Shown here piece after piece: positions 10,290 through 22,303 of a DNA stretch of 64,000 nt (position 1 is its first letter; every line of letters begins with the position of its first letter). Source of the stretch: Galeruca laticollis. Taxonomy: Eukaryota; Arthropoda; Insecta; Coleoptera; Chrysomelidae. The stretch covers positions 137,714,299 to 137,778,298 of the forward strand of contig OY998176.1 of NCBI GenBank assembly GCA_963921935.1, read 5' to 3'. Made by a program: the position numbers and the translations under genes. Below the pieces are notes generated by a model. That model saw only the letters and a list, made by a program, of their open reading frames with translations, was not told the origin of the DNA and did not search any database.

Positions 10290-12444
10290 TAAGCCAGTCC
10301 TCTAGTATAGATAAATATTCATATATTAGATTGAATTAAAAAGGAATTTTTTTGTATATACGTATGGTGTATCATTAGACACTACCTAATTAAGAACAAA
10401 ATTTAACATAAAACGAAAGAATGACTTAAGCAAATGTATTATAAAATATTGAGTACATCAATTTAAGAAATGGATTAAGGATAAGGAATAGAATGGTAAT
10501 GATAATATAGAAATTAATTCTTAAGAAAATGTTACCTTCACAAATAAATCCTAAGGTCAAGTCAATGTCAACAATTTTCATTGAAATCAATCTGAACGCT
10601 GCTATGTCCACACTTGAATCGGGAAAAGGATGTTAATTTGTTCAAAACCTAAAATAATAAGAATTAATAATCAAATCACTAATTTATTAACGATATGCAA
10701 ATACAATAAAAAGTTGCAATTTGAAAAAAGTAATTTATAAAAATAAAACTGTATGAAATATGACATTCGGAATAAGAGCCATATTGTATGTCATAGAAAT
10801 CTAGTAATCAAATCGAAATCAATGAAGGAAGTGATTGAATCTAGTTATAATATTGCCAACCTAAATTCAATGAGTTGGAAGTTAATATAAAACAGAGAAT
10901 GTAAATTTGAAATTAAGTTAGAGTTTATATAAAGCGAAATTAGTGCTAATTAAAGAATTAAAAATAAACAGTTCCATATATATAAATCATAAATTTAGAT
11001 TGTAGAAATTGTATATTAATTGTAAACAAATTTACTAAAAAAAAAGGAATTACAAGGATTGAAACCATTGTAATACATTTGAAAGACTATTTATATATTC
11101 TATAAGATATTGTTAAACCATTTATACAAGTGATTTCACTCTCCAAGACTATTTTAATTGAAGAATTCAGTATTTCTATAAAAAACATTATCATTGACAA
11201 TTGTTGAATAAAATAACAGATTAGGAGGCTGTGTTTTAGAGATTGTAAAAATGTTGTTGATTTTGAAAAGAAAAGAGAGTCGAGAGTTAGTTGGGGAATG
11301 AGGAACTGGGATGTAATTCTCTGAGAAGGTTTTTGTAAAAACTTTAAAGTAAAAGTTATAATTTTAAATATAAATCAATAAAAAATTCATGATATTAATG
11401 TCGATTAACCCCTGTGAAAAAGTGAAACGTGCCGAACGAGTATTTCTTGGGTAAGGAATACCTAAGAAAAGAGACGAGATGTTGCAGGTCCACCACGCCG
11501 AGAATGGAATATAAGGTCTGTGTTATTTGAGTTTTTTTAATTTGGAATTCCAAACAAACAAAGAAAAAGTGAACTTTTGAAATTAATTTGAACATTTAAA
11601 TTTGAATAATCTAAAATTGGCCAAAGAAACTTTAAAATAATCAATACCAAATTTTATCCATGGATAATTAAAGAACTCTAATTTTCTGCAACAATAATTT
11701 TAGATATTAAATATGTACTTACTTGTAAAAAGTTTTTCGTTTGTAAAATAATCAAAGTTCACACTACTCATAAATGCTTTTCCAATCTTAATTTCCGCTT
11801 TGCATGCTAACCTATTCTTATAACTATCAAACACACACTTAATTCACAACTTGAATTATATATGTAACTGTTTAATATAAGTTTTCAACCATATGATTCT
11901 AAATGCACTAAATTGATGCACATTGAACTGTGAAACGTTTGCATCCTCCATGTTAACTGCATACTATAATTTTGTGACGACGAGAAACGTTGTACCGGAA
12001 GAGTTGCTCCGTTGCGCCGAAGCAGCTACTATAAGCGTTCAGTGCGCATGACGATCAAAGAATACAGAGGAGGTTCAGGAATATTTGTGTGTGTAAAATT
12101 TTGAAGATTTCATCAACAATTTATTAAAATATTTTTATTTAAGTGTTGGTATTTTTTTTTATTCCAGTCAATGTCCATAACACTTTTCACGAACATGGTT
12201 TAAATCATTCATTCGATTATCCTATCACGAAATCATAATAAGTAAATGTTCATATATGTAAAAATTTTTTCTAATAGGTGTCCAGGACTCAAAGAGAGAA
12301 GTCTCATGCTTCCGACTACAGTATAAAATTTAAACAATTAAAAATTTTCATATAATTATATAGGGCTAGCCGAAGGTAAAAACGGGTAAATAAAGGTAAA
12401 TCATATAAGTATAAATATTAAAATAAATAACATATCCACTATAA
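10288..12444 (+). repeat. Element B 5' LTR
   Basis: It is 2,157 bp, long for a gypsy element. A relatively GC-rich block at about 11,975-12,075 contains TTCAGTG (A at 12,041), resembling the arthropod initiator TCAGT, and may be the promoter. This is an inference from composition and motif only. A run of short purine-rich frames is not coding. Confidence 0.9.
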
Positions 12445-12446
12445 AT

Positions 12447-12468
12447 TGGCACCCAAAAACGTGGGGCG
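12447..12468 (+). other. Primer-binding site of element B (tRNA-Lys-like)
   Basis: Two bases after the LTR, TGGCACCC is followed by AAAA and ACGTGGGGC. This resembles the tRNA-Lys1,2 site TGGCGCCCAACGTGGGGC with one substitution and a 3-base insertion. Confidence 0.6.
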
Positions 12469-12514
12469 ATTATAAAAATAATATATTAAAAAATTAAATT
12501 AAAAACAAAGAACA

Positions 12515-14482
12515 ATGGAAAATAGGAAAATGATGTTGAGGGATGGAAAGCAGGTCGGAAATGATAGTGGATCAGAGGAAGAGAGAGAAGGAAGGAGCCA
12601 TGGAATGGGAGATTTCCAGGTTCAATATATGATCCAGGGTCAGCAATCAGAAGTGGATGCACCTGAAGAAAATACAACACGAGATGAAGAAGATGGAATA
12701 GAGGTAGAACAAGTAGAAGCAGGAAACAAGGGTAGTATAGCACATAGTCAACAGGAAACGCAAACAAGAACAAGGAATGATAATCAGATGGAGATGATGC
12801 AACAATTGTTTAACAGAATGGAGGAAAATAGAAGAACAGACATGAACAAACTGAATGAAAATATAAACAGCATGAAGAAAGAGTTGAAAGGAGATATGAA
12901 CCAGAAATTTGAAGAAAATAGGATAAATATGGACACGATGAGGGGAGACATGAATAGTATGAAGGAAGAAATTAGGGGAGACATTCACAACATTCATACA
13001 AACATGCACCGATTGGAAAAGAAAATAGATGAAGTCAAATTGGAAAATTGTAAGGAGATTAAGGAACTCAAGGAAAACCAGGAAGTATTTAAGAAGAACA
13101 TTATTGAGGTAAAAGAAGAAATGGAGAATAAAAATAAAAATTTGAGACAAGAAATACAAGAAAATGGTATGAAAATTCGTGAAAACATAGAAAAACTGAT
13201 AGTAGAAGAAGTATTAGAATTTAGAAGAGATCTAGAAGAATATTTACCAGAGAATATCAAAGTAAAGGTCTCAAAACAAAATAAACAAATAACAAAGGAA
13301 GTGGAACAGATGAAAGATAACGTAAATAGAAAATTTAAGGATTTGGATGGCCGGATTGAAGAGAGAACGGGGATGAGTTTAGCAATAACTGAAGATTTAA
13401 ATCGACAAGTAAATCAAGAAATAGAAGAAATGAATAGGAAATTAAAGAATACGGTAGAGGAAATGGAAGAGAATTTGAGAAGAAGTGGAGGAGTCAATGT
13501 ATGTCCAGGAAATTTCCATAGCAATTTAGAAATCGGAGTGAAATTTGATGGGAATATTAACAATATACATCCCAAAGTATTCCTCAAAATAATTAGAAAC
13601 AAAATTAAAGGAATCAGAGATATTGTTGAGATCAAGCTTATTATAAGGAGCATATTACAGGGCCATGCTTTATTGTGGTTTTGTAATAAGGAAGAACTAA
13701 TACAAAGCCTAGAAGAGTTCGAGCAACAATTCTTAGCCTATTTCTGGGGAGAATTGCAACAAGCAACATTCAGAGAGCGGTTATACTTCGGGAAATTTGA
13801 TTATAAGAAAAGCAAAAACCTGAATAATTATGCGATGCAATTATATAATATAGCCCAGTACTTAGATCCGGGAATGAAGGAGGAGGAATTAGTGCTATAC
13901 ATTGGCAGACATTTCAATTCAGTAGCTGAAACAATAGCGCTTCATAATATTAAAGCCATGGATAGTTTATCAAGATATCTACAAAGAGTGGAACGGAGCT
14001 ATACAAATCATAACGATACAAGAGACAATCGATTAAATGAAAATGGGAATGGACAGAATAGAAGAGAAAATGAAAGGAGAAATGATCAGAGAAATTATGA
14101 AAATCGAAATTACGAGAGAAGAAGACCAGGACGGGATGATAGAAATCCGAGATATGATAATTACAGAAACGGAAATGGAAACTATTTCAATGGGTATCAG
14201 AATGGTAATAATGGGAATCGGAATAATGGATATAATGGAGGAAATTACCAAAATTATGGAAGACGGAATGATAATGACAATCGTAATCGGAACTGGCAAC
14301 AATACAGAAGAGAGGGGAGAAATAATGAAGAGGACAGAAGAAATGAAAACAGAGACAGGAATTATGATCAAAGAGATAGTCGAGGAGGTGAAGATAGAAG
14401 ACAGGTGAACATGATACAAAACCAGGAAGAGATAAGAAGGGATAGTGATCAGGGCCTGAGTTCTGATCCAAATTTCGAGTAA
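12515..14482 (+). CDS. gag: Element B Gag with long N-terminal coiled coil
   Basis: A 655-residue frame whose ATG has a good context (aacaATGG). Residues 1-70 are acidic (SGSEEEREG). Residues about 90-330 are heptad-rich coiled coil with many Asn, Met, Glu and Lys. Residues about 345-500 form a retrotransposon capsid-like domain (VKFDGNINNIHPKVFLKIIR ... QGHALLWF ... RYLQRVERSY). The last 140 residues are an Arg/Asn/Gly-rich basic tail (NRNNGYNGGNYQNYGRRNDN) in place of a CCHC zinc knuckle, presumably the nucleic-acid binding part. It is much longer than usual gypsy Gag proteins because of the coiled coil. The gene overlaps pol, which lies in the -1 frame. Confidence 0.9.
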   Translation: MENRKMMLRDGKQVGNDSGSEEEREGRSHGMGDFQVQYMIQGQQSEVDAPEENTTRDEEDGIEVEQVEAGNKGSIAHSQQETQTRTRNDNQMEMMQQLFNRMEENRRTDMNKLNENINSMKKELKGDMNQKFEENRINMDTMRGDMNSMKEEIRGDIHNIHTNMHRLEKKIDEVKLENCKEIKELKENQEVFKKNIIEVKEEMENKNKNLRQEIQENGMKIRENIEKLIVEEVLEFRRDLEEYLPENIKVKVSKQNKQITKEVEQMKDNVNRKFKDLDGRIEERTGMSLAITEDLNRQVNQEIEEMNRKLKNTVEEMEENLRRSGGVNVCPGNFHSNLEIGVKFDGNINNIHPKVFLKIIRNKIKGIRDIVEIKLIIRSILQGHALLWFCNKEELIQSLEEFEQQFLAYFWGELQQATFRERLYFGKFDYKKSKNLNNYAMQLYNIAQYLDPGMKEEELVLYIGRHFNSVAETIALHNIKAMDSLSRYLQRVERSYTNHNDTRDNRLNENGNGQNRRENERRNDQRNYENRNYERRRPGRDDRNPRYDNYRNGNGNYFNGYQNGNNGNRNNGYNGGNYQNYGRRNDNDNRNRNWQQYRREGRNNEEDRRNENRDRNYDQRDSRGGEDRRQVNMIQNQEEIRRDSDQGLSSDPNFE

Positions 14483-17400
14483 GTTGCTCTTATGTGCATA
14501 ATATTGTCTATTCTTCTAAATATCAACATCCTAGAGAATTTATATTAGAAGAAGAACCAACAAACCCAGAATTAAATAGATTAGTATTTATAGAAGGAAA
14601 TTTAGATAACATTAAATGTAGAGTTTTATTAGATACGGGTTCCGAAGTTTCCATTATAAATCAAAATATAGTAGACAATTTAAAACAGGACAATATTATG
14701 GTGATAAATACAAATAAAATATCATTAATAGGGGCAAATGAAAGAAAATTATATGAAACTACTAAAACCATTATGACAAACCTAGAATTAAATGGTGAGG
14801 TTTTATCAGTACAATTGTTGATTGTGAAAAATTTAAAATATGACATAATCATGGGTACAGATGAATTAAGTAAACATAGAATTATAATAAATTATAAAAT
14901 GCAAAACATAATATATAAAAATCATACAATACCGTTTATAACAAATTATCAAACAGATATAGGAAAAAACGAATGTGCAATTGGACAAATCAATCACATT
15001 GCTGAAGAAGAACAAAACATGAGGGAGGAATTATGTCCGGAGGAATACAAACAGAGAGTCTATGAATTACTTGATTCTCACGAAAAGCTGTTCAATGAGG
15101 AAGTATGCGTTGCGACTAGATATGTTCACAAAATTGAAGTCATACCAGAAATAAAAAATTTTAAGATCAAAACTTATCCTATACCTTATAAATTAAAACA
15201 AGAGGTATATCAGGAAATTAATAAAATGTTACAAGACGGTATTATTGAAAGATCTAATTCACAATACATAAGTGCAATAACCTGTGTAAAGAAGAAATCG
15301 GGGGATATTAGAATATGTTTGGATGCTAGGAATATAAATACATTTACTAAAAAACAATACGAAAGTCCATTAAATATTGAAGGTATATTTGGAAGAATTA
15401 CAAAGGCTAATATATTTTCAAAATTAGATCTAAAGCATAGCTTTTGGTTAATTCCATTGGATCATCGTTGTAGACAATACACTGCATTTATGGTAGATGG
15501 AGTGGTGTATCAATTTTGTGTAGTGCCATTTGGACTCCAAAGTTCTTGTGCAGCCTTAGTACGAACGTTGCATACAATCTTGAATCCGTATGAAGATTTC
15601 ACTCTCCACTACATAGATGACATTTTGATTTTTTCTGAAACAGAAGCGAAGCATCATAAACATCTGGAAATAATATTAAAGGAATTAGAAAATGCCGGAC
15701 TTAAATTAAACTTAGAGAAATGTCAGTTTTATAAAAGAGAAGTGGATTATTTAGGATATGTTTTAAGTGACACTGGTATAACAATGAATCCTGAGAGAAT
15801 TAAAGCAATCCTAGAGTATAAAACACCACATAACTTAAGAACTTTACGAGGGTTTCTAGGTATCATCAATTATTTCAAGAAGTTAGTTCCTGATCTAAGT
15901 AAGAGAGAAATTCCTCTTATAGAGTTATTAAAGAAGGATATGAGATGGAAATGGGACGAGAGAAGAGAAAAGGCATTTCAGGAGTTAAAGAAAATTTTTC
16001 TAAACAGCCTAAAAGTATTTCATCCACAATATGACAAACCTTTTATCTTGAGAACGGATGCTTCAATAGAAAGATTGGCAGGGGTATTAATTCAAATACA
16101 AGATGGAGAAGAAGTACCTATTAGTTTTATATCCAGAGTGACTAAGCCAGCAGAAAAGAAATATTCGATAACAGAATTAGAAATGGCAAGTGTTGTATTT
16201 TTCATTAGCAAACTAAGATTCTATCTATTAGGAGCTAAGTTTATTTTAGAAACTGACCACTCAGCACTTACAGCTATGTTGAAAAACCGCTATGCCAATA
16301 ATCGTGTACACCGATGGATCTTGTTGTTACAAGAATATGAATTCGAAATCAAATATATTCCAGGGAAATTAAACGTGGTAGCAGATGCATTGAGTAGAGT
16401 AGATGAAGTAGGGAACAATCAAACCAAATTTCAAATTCGAATAAACCAATTGTACCAAACAGAGGGGATATTTACATTGGAAAAGGTTAAAGAAGATCAG
16501 AGACATTTTGATAACGAGAAAGTTAAAGGTGCCTATAAAATTGATGAAGTGTGGTATAAGAAATTGGAGGACAGAGAAGTATTTGTAATAAGTAAGGAGT
16601 TTGCACAGGAAATTATTCGTCATCTACATAAAGAGAATGGACACATAGGAACAAGAAAACTATGGACTTTGTTTCGAGAAAATTATGTGGCAAAGAAGGA
16701 TTTGAGTATAGTGAAAGAAATATGTAAATATTGTCAAATATGTCAACTGGCCAAAGAAAAAAATTACCACAATAGCATGACAGCAAAATCGATAATTACA
16801 AATAAACCATTACAGATTGTGGCAATGGATTTTATAGGAAACTTAATTAGGAGTGAATCGGGTAATAAGGATTTACTAGTAATAGTTGATGTTTATACCA
16901 AATTTGTTAAAACTTTTCCATGTAAGAGATCAACGGCTAAGGTGGTAATAGAATGTTTGGAAAAATATATAGAAGAAGTAGGAAGACCTGAGAGAATTAT
17001 ACTTGACCATGCTACATACTTTGAAAGTAAAAAATTAAAGCAGTATTGTGATAAAGAACAAATAAAACTTCAATTTATTAGTATTAGAAGACCTAGCTCC
17101 AATCCAGCTGAGAGATATATAAAGGAAATCTTAAAATATTTAAGATTTCTTTGTCAAAAGACACATATTAGATGGGATGAAAATTTGGACAAAATTGAAG
17201 AATTTATAAATAATTTACCACATGGGGTAACAGGCGAAAGTCCAATTTATTTAATGAAAGGTATCCAACCTAAAAGAAACTGGATTCTGAATAGAGATAC
17301 TACTCTAGAAGAGATACTAGAAAAGGTGAATATCAGAATAAGGAGGAATGCAGAAAAATATATACGGGATCAGAACAAGAAAATTAAGAAGAAAACAACC

Positions 17401-17610
17401 TTTAATAAAGGAGAATTGGTTATAATCAGAGCATTAAAGACATCTAATAAAGCAGAAGACCAATGTATTAAATTGCAATTGCCATTCGAGGGACCTTATG
17501 AAATAATAAATGATAATGCACAAAATAGTTATAAATTGGCATACCCAGGAACAAACATGATTAGGGGTATTTTTAATATAGAATCAATTTATAAGTATAA
17601 TTCACCATAA
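14467..17610 (+). CDS. pol: Element B Pol: protease, reverse transcriptase, RNase H, integrase
   Basis: Open from 14,467 without interruption and expressed probably by -1 frameshifting from gag, since its first in-frame ATG-like start is a GTG at 14,494. Domains in order, counting from that GTG: retropepsin (LLDTGSEVSII, about residues 45-60); RT with YIDDILIF (about 375); RNase H with LRTDAS, TELEM and TDHSAL (about 515-595); integrase HHCC (HLHKENGHIG ... CKYCQIC, about 710-755) and the DDE core (AMDFIGNL, ILDHATYF, NPAERYI); and a C-terminal GP(Y/F)-like module (FEGPYEI). All catalytic residues looked for are present. It is Ty3/gypsy type by domain order. The encoded enzymes copy the element RNA in particles and insert the DNA. 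Confidence 0.93.
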   Translation, partial: SKFRVSCSYVHNIVYSSKYQHPREFILEEEPTNPELNRLVFIEGNLDNIKCRVLLDTGSEVSIINQNIVDNLKQDNIMVINTNKISLIGANERKLYETTKTIMTNLELNGEVLSVQLLIVKNLKYDIIMGTDELSKHRIIINYKMQNIIYKNHTIPFITNYQTDIGKNECAIGQINHIAEEEQNMREELCPEEYKQRVYELLDSHEKLFNEEVCVATRYVHKIEVIPEIKNFKIKTYPIPYKLKQEVYQEINKMLQDGIIERSNSQYISAITCVKKKSGDIRICLDARNINTFTKKQYESPLNIEGIFGRITKANIFSKLDLKHSFWLIPLDHRCRQYTAFMVDGVVYQFCVVPFGLQSSCAALVRTLHTILNPYEDFTLHYIDDILIFSETEAKHHKHLEIILKELENAGLKLNLEKCQFYKREVDYLGYVLSDTGITMNPERIKAILEYKTPHNLRTLRGFLGIINYFKKLVPDLSKREIPLIELLKKDMRWKWDERREKAFQELKKIFLNSLKVFHPQYDKPFILRTDASIERLAGVLIQIQDGEEVPISFISRVTKPAEKKYSITELEMASVVFFISKLRFYLLGAKFILETDHSALTAMLKNRYANNRVHRWILLLQEYEFEIKYIPGKLNVVADALSRVDEVGNNQTKFQIRINQLYQTEGIFTLEKVKEDQRHFDNEKVKGAYKIDEVWYKKLEDREVFVISKEFAQEIIRHLHKENGHIGTRKLWTLFRENYVAKKDLSIVKEICKYCQICQLAKEKNYHNSMTAKSIITNKPLQIVAMDFIGNLIRSESGNKDLLVIVDVYTKFVKTFPCKRSTAKVVIECLEKYIEEVGRPERIILDHATYFESKKLKQYCDKEQIKLQFISIRRPSSNPAERYIKEILKYLRFLCQKTHIRWDENLDKIEEFINNLPHGVTGESPIYLMKGIQPKRNWILNRDTTLEEILEKVNIRIRRNAEKYIRDQNKKIKKKTTFNKGELVIIRALKTSNKAEDQCIKLQLPFEGPYEIINDNAQNSYKLAYPGTNMIRGIFNIESIYKYNSP
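14470..14476 (+). promoter_or_regulatory. Candidate -1 ribosomal frameshift site (AAATTTC) of element B
   Basis: In the gag frame the bases are A AAT TTC, a canonical X XXY YYZ slippery heptamer, followed by GAG and the gag stop TAA. A -1 slip continues directly into the open pol frame, which is clear from 14,467 onward. Its position two codons before the stop, inside the only gag-pol overlap, supports it. A downstream RNA structure was not established. Confidence 0.65.
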
Positions 17611-18763
17611 GAGGAATAGATAATATTATGTTACTTACATGTAAATAGATAGTAGTATAGGTAGATGTAAGGTTTTTTTTTTTTCGATTTTACTTCATAA
17701 GATGTATTCTCATATACAACGTGAATATAATGACCAAGTTAAACATAAGATTTTCAATTTTCATAGGTAGTGTACTAGTAGGCAGCATACAGTATCCGTG
17801 GTTAATGTAATCTAAAAAATTGAAACATAAGGAAATATAATGTATTAATGATAAATGAATAATATCAAAGAAAGATGGCAAGTTAAGCTTTAGTATAATA
17901 GTAAATTTTTATGAGAATTTCTTAGATAAAGGACATAATAAAATTAAATAAACACTCATTAATAAGGACAGGTAGGAAATAGGAAGGATAAGATAGGAAA
18001 TAATTAAATAAACAGTAAAAGAGATGAGAAGGAAAGAAAGTTTTCAAATCAAGATATAAGTAGGAAATATTCATGTCAAGAAAAATTTTATAGGAATTAG
18101 GGAGAAAAGTATAGTGAAATAATGGAAAGAAATATTTATAAAGTATATGATATGATTAATTATTATGAGATAGGGAGATATGATGAGAAAATTATGATAT
18201 AATGAATATAGTTATGAAATAAAGTTGATGAATTATGATTAAGAAATATGAAAATAAATATAAATATGGATAGAAAGTAAAGAGTTAAAGGTTCGACTAT
18301 AAGAATAGATAAATTGACATGAATATAGGTTGAAAATTGATATGAAATTATAGGAAATCATTGAAATAATTAAAAATTATGTTCTAAGTATAAAAGATGA
18401 AATAGAAAAAATAGAAGAGTAGATAGGTAAAGGAGGAAGTATAAGTGTTGAGATTTTGAATAAGAAACGGTGGAAATAGTAAGGAATATAAGATATGAAT
18501 AATTTAATAAGAATAAGAATTATGAGAATAAAATGTAGGAATCATTATTGTTATGTCCCTAATGAGAAATTATTTTGGAATGAGTTTGATATGGTTAAAT
18601 TATAAGAATATCATAAAAATTTTAATAATAAGAATAAAAATAAAAATGTTATCAGAAATGTAAGTACTGAGCTGAAATCTATAGATCGATTAGCATGGAT
18701 TACAGATTGAAAATTGAAATTTTAAGAAGTTATCTAAATAGACACCTTTTAAAATTTAAATTT
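17611..18763 (+). other. Non-coding 3' region of element B
   Basis: About 1.15 kb of purine-rich AT sequence between pol and the polypurine tract, without a sense frame longer than about 60 codons. It occupies the place where errantiviruses carry env, but nothing env-like is seen. Confidence 0.7.
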
Positions 18764-18770
18764 GAGGGGA
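18764..18770 (+). other. Polypurine tract of element B
   Basis: GAGGGGA directly before the 3' LTR, following AAATTT. Element D has the identical tract and context. Confidence 0.75.
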
Positions 18771-20927
18771 GTTAAGCCAGTCCTCTAGTATAGATAAATA
18801 TTCATATATTAGATTGAATTAAAAAGGAATTTTTTTGTATATACGTATGGTGTATCATTAGACACTACCTAATTAAGAACAAAATTTAACATAAAACGAA
18901 AGAATGACTTAAGCAAATGTATTATAAAATATTGAGTACATCAATTTAAGAAATGGATTAAGGATAAGGAATAGAATGGTAATGATAATATAGAAATTAA
19001 TTCTTAAGAAAATGTTACCTTCACAAATAAATCCTAAGGTCAAGTCAATGTCAACAATTTTCATTAAAATCAATCTGAACGCTGCTATGTCCACACTTGA
19101 ATCGGGAAAAGGATGTTAATTTGTTCAAAACCTAAAATAATAAGAATTAATAATCAAATCACTAATTTATTAACGATATGCAAATACAATAAAAAGTTGC
19201 AATTTGAAAAAAGTAATTTATAAAAATAAAACTGTATGAAATATGACATTCGGAATAAGAGCCATATTGTATGTCATAGAAATCTAGTAATCAAATCGAA
19301 ATCAATGAAGGAAGTGATTGAATCTAGTTATAATATTGCCAACCTAAATTCAATGAGTTGGAAGTTAATATAAAACAGAGAATGTAAATTTGAAATTAAG
19401 TTAGAGTTTATATAAAGCGAAATTAGTGCTAATTAAAGAATTAAAAATAAACAGTTCCATATATATAAATCATAAATTTAGATTGTAGAAATTGTATATT
19501 AATTGTAAACAAATTTACTAAAAAAAAAGGAATTACAAGGATTGAAACCATTGTAATACATTTGAAAGACTATTTATATATTCTATAAGATATTGTTAAA
19601 CCATTTATACAAGTGATTTCACTCTCCAAGACTATTTTAATTGAAGAATTCAGTATTTCTATAAAAAAACATTATCATTGACAATTGTTGAATAAAATAA
19701 CAGATTAGGAGGCTGTGTTTTAGAGATTGTAAAAATGTTGTTGATTTTGAAAAGAAAAGAGAGTCGAGATTTAGTTGGGGAATGAGGAACTGGGATGTAA
19801 TTTTCTAAGAAGGTTTTTGTAAAAACTTTAAAGTAAAAGTTATAATTTTAAATATAAATCAATAAAAAATTCATGATATTGATGTCGATTAACCCCTGTG
19901 AAAAAGTGAAACGTGCCGAACGAGTATTTCTTGGGTAAGGAATACCTAAGAAAAGAGACGAGATGTTGCAGGTCCACCACGCCGAGAATGGAATATAAGG
20001 TCTGTGTTATTTGAGTTTTTTTAATTTGGAATTCCAAACAAACAAAGAAAAAGTGAACTTTTGAAATTAATTTGAACATTTAAATTGGAATAATCTAAAA
20101 TTGGCCAAAGAAACTTTAAAATAATCAATACCAAATTTTATCCATGGATAATTAAAGAACTCTAATTTTCTGCAACAATAATTTTAGATATTAAATATGT
20201 ACTTACTTGTAAGAAGTTTTTCGTTTGTAAAATAATCAAAGTTCACACTACTCATAAATGCTTTTCCAATCTTAATTTCCGCTTTGCATGCTAACCTATT
20301 CTTATAACTATCAAACACACACTTAATTCACAACTTGAATTATATATGTAACTGTTTAATATAAGTTTTCAACCATATGATTCTAAATGCACTAAATTGA
20401 TGCACATTGAACTGTGAAACGTTTGCATCCTCCATGTTAACTGCATACTATAATTTTGTGACGACGAGAAACGTTGTACCGGAAGAGTTGCTCCGTTGCG
20501 CCGAAGCAGCTACTATAAGCGTTCAGTGCGCATGACGATCAAAGAATACAGAGGAGGTTCAGGAATATTTGTGTGTGTAAAATTTTGAAGATTTCATCAA
20601 CAATTTATTAAAATATTTTTATTTAAGTGTTGGTATTTTTTTTTATTCCAGTCAATGTCCATAACACTTTTCACGAACATGGTTTAAATCATTCATTCGA
20701 TTATCCTATCACGAAATCATAATAAGTAAATGTTCATATATGTAAAAATTTTTCTAATAGGTGTCCAGGACTCAAAGAGAGAAGTCTCATGCTTCCGACT
20801 ACAGTATAAAATTTAAACAATTAAAAATTTTCATATAATTATATAGGGCTAGCCGAAGGTAAAAACGGGTAAATAAAGGTAAATCATATAAGTATAAATA
20901 TTAAAATAAATAACATATCCACTATAA
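18771..20927 (+). repeat. Element B 3' LTR
   Basis: Near-identical to 10,288-12,444. It ends CACTATAA directly at a (TA)n tract. Confidence 0.92.
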
Positions 20928-20943
20928 TATATATATATATATA

Positions 20944-21035
<92 letters not shown>
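20925..21035. repeat. (TA)n microsatellite
   Basis: About 110 bp of TA with two CTATA interruptions, between element B and the 3' end of the minus-strand Penelope copy. Confidence 0.98.
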
Positions 21036-21038
<3 letters not shown>

Positions 21039-21139
21039 AAGATAGTCTTTGCTGACTGTTAGGAATAAAACTGGTGAATATTGGGGAAAGCAGCAAAATG
21101 AAACGGAAAACGTGTACTCTTAACGGAAAATTTTCAAGC

Positions 21140-21167
21140 TTTCGAGGATGATTGTCCCCATCATCAG
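21140..21167 (-). ncRNA. Hammerhead-like core in Penelope family 1 (minus copy)
   Basis: Minus strand: CTGATGA, T, GGGGA, loop CAATCA, TCCTC, GAAA. The hairpin pairs GGGGA with TCCTC through one G-U. The plus copy at 35,226 has GAGGA with TCCTC, fully paired. Stems I and III are not clear. Confidence 0.5.
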
Positions 21168-21879
21168 GAACACTGAGATGGAAACACAGCATTAAGATAC
21201 TGTAGTTGATAAGTAAGATACAATATAGAAGAAACCGCAACAGGTGCGAACTTACCTCCGAATTGAGGTTAGAATCCATTATGTTGTATAAAAATAAACT
21301 ACGGATAATAAAAATATGGAACACATCACTAACAAAGGTTTAAAATAGCACAATCACAATGAGATGACTAAAATAGCCAACATCTAACACCATTTTGCAG
21401 ACAAACGAAACACGAGTGCTTTTTTCTTGTCAAAAACCGGCCGGAAAGTGATATCATATTTCTTCTAATTTGGAGGGATTAGTTGACAGGCAATGATGCC
21501 AACCAATAGTTAAGTGGATGAACGTGACAACAAGTACCAAAAGAGAGTGGTCTCCGCTGTGAAAGTTCATATTTGGATTTAAGAGAAGAATACAGTGGGG
21601 TAGAAAAATTGCATTCATAAGAAAGAAGAAGAGGAAATAATATATCCCCAATGGTAAGAGGTTTGTATAATAACAAAACATATACCGTGAAAGATAAAGT
21701 TGAAATCACCAGCCAAGAAGACAAAGAGCAGAAGCAATTATAATAATAATAATATTGTAATATCTTAATTATTAAAGTAAAAAAATAATAATTATGTAAT
21801 ATATATGTATAATTATAATAAAGTGATAATGGGTGCATCTACCAACACCAATGCACCCAAAATAGGAGGTGGAGATATG

Positions 21880-22296
21880 TTAGCTATCTGCAAAAGGGGT
21901 AGTGTCAATTGAGGGAACGTGATTGTCATTAGTGGAAAGATGGTTATAGTTGTAATCTAAGGATAACAAAAAGGAATAAATCTCACTCAAGTGGTCTGTG
22001 TCAGTTTTTTTGTTAATGACATTGTTAAATTGTGAAATAAAAGCCATTTCCAGGAATGATCTCTTAATTTTGTTAGACTCTGTCGCCAACACCCTTACAG
22101 CCTCAAAATTCATACGATGGTCAAGAGAATGAACATGGTTTGCTAAAGCGCAACGCTCCGGATGTAATCTACAATCACTCTTATGTGAAACAATACGGTT
22201 AGAAAGTGATCTTAGTGATCTTAAAGTCTGACCAATATATTGTTTATCACAGTCCCCACATGGAACGCTGTACACAACATTGGTAAGAGAGGTCAA
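21880..22296 (-). pseudogene. Penelope family 1 GIY-YIG endonuclease domain (minus copy)
   Basis: A 138-residue segment beginning TSLTNVVYSVPCGDCDKQYIGQT, with the GIY-YIG type motif (VVYS ... YIGQT), the CxxC typical of the Penelope version, a downstream HK, and a C-terminal ...TTPFADS shared with the plus copy. It is separated from the RT part by an 89-bp deletion that shifts the frame. It also has a duplicated RSL triplet compared with the plus copy. Confidence 0.8.
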
Positions 22297-22303
22297 CGGA
22301 CAT

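Larger units (their letters stand above)
10288..20927 (+). mobile_element. Gypsy-type LTR retrotransposon B, apparently intact
   Basis: Two 2,157-bp LTRs (10,288-12,444 and 18,771-20,927) flank a primer-binding site, a 655-codon gag, a full pol in the -1 frame, a 1.15-kb non-coding 3' region and a polypurine tract. The LTRs differ at roughly ten positions by eye, indicating a recent insertion. Both ends abut (TA)n. LTR tips begin GTTAAGCC and end CACTATAA, not TG...CA, as in several 17.6/297-like gypsy groups. No env frame is present. Confidence 0.93.

Noticed and set aside
17690..17881. Minus-strand frame after element B pol as an env remnant
   Set aside because: Wrong strand for env, and no signal peptide, furin site or fusion-peptide features.
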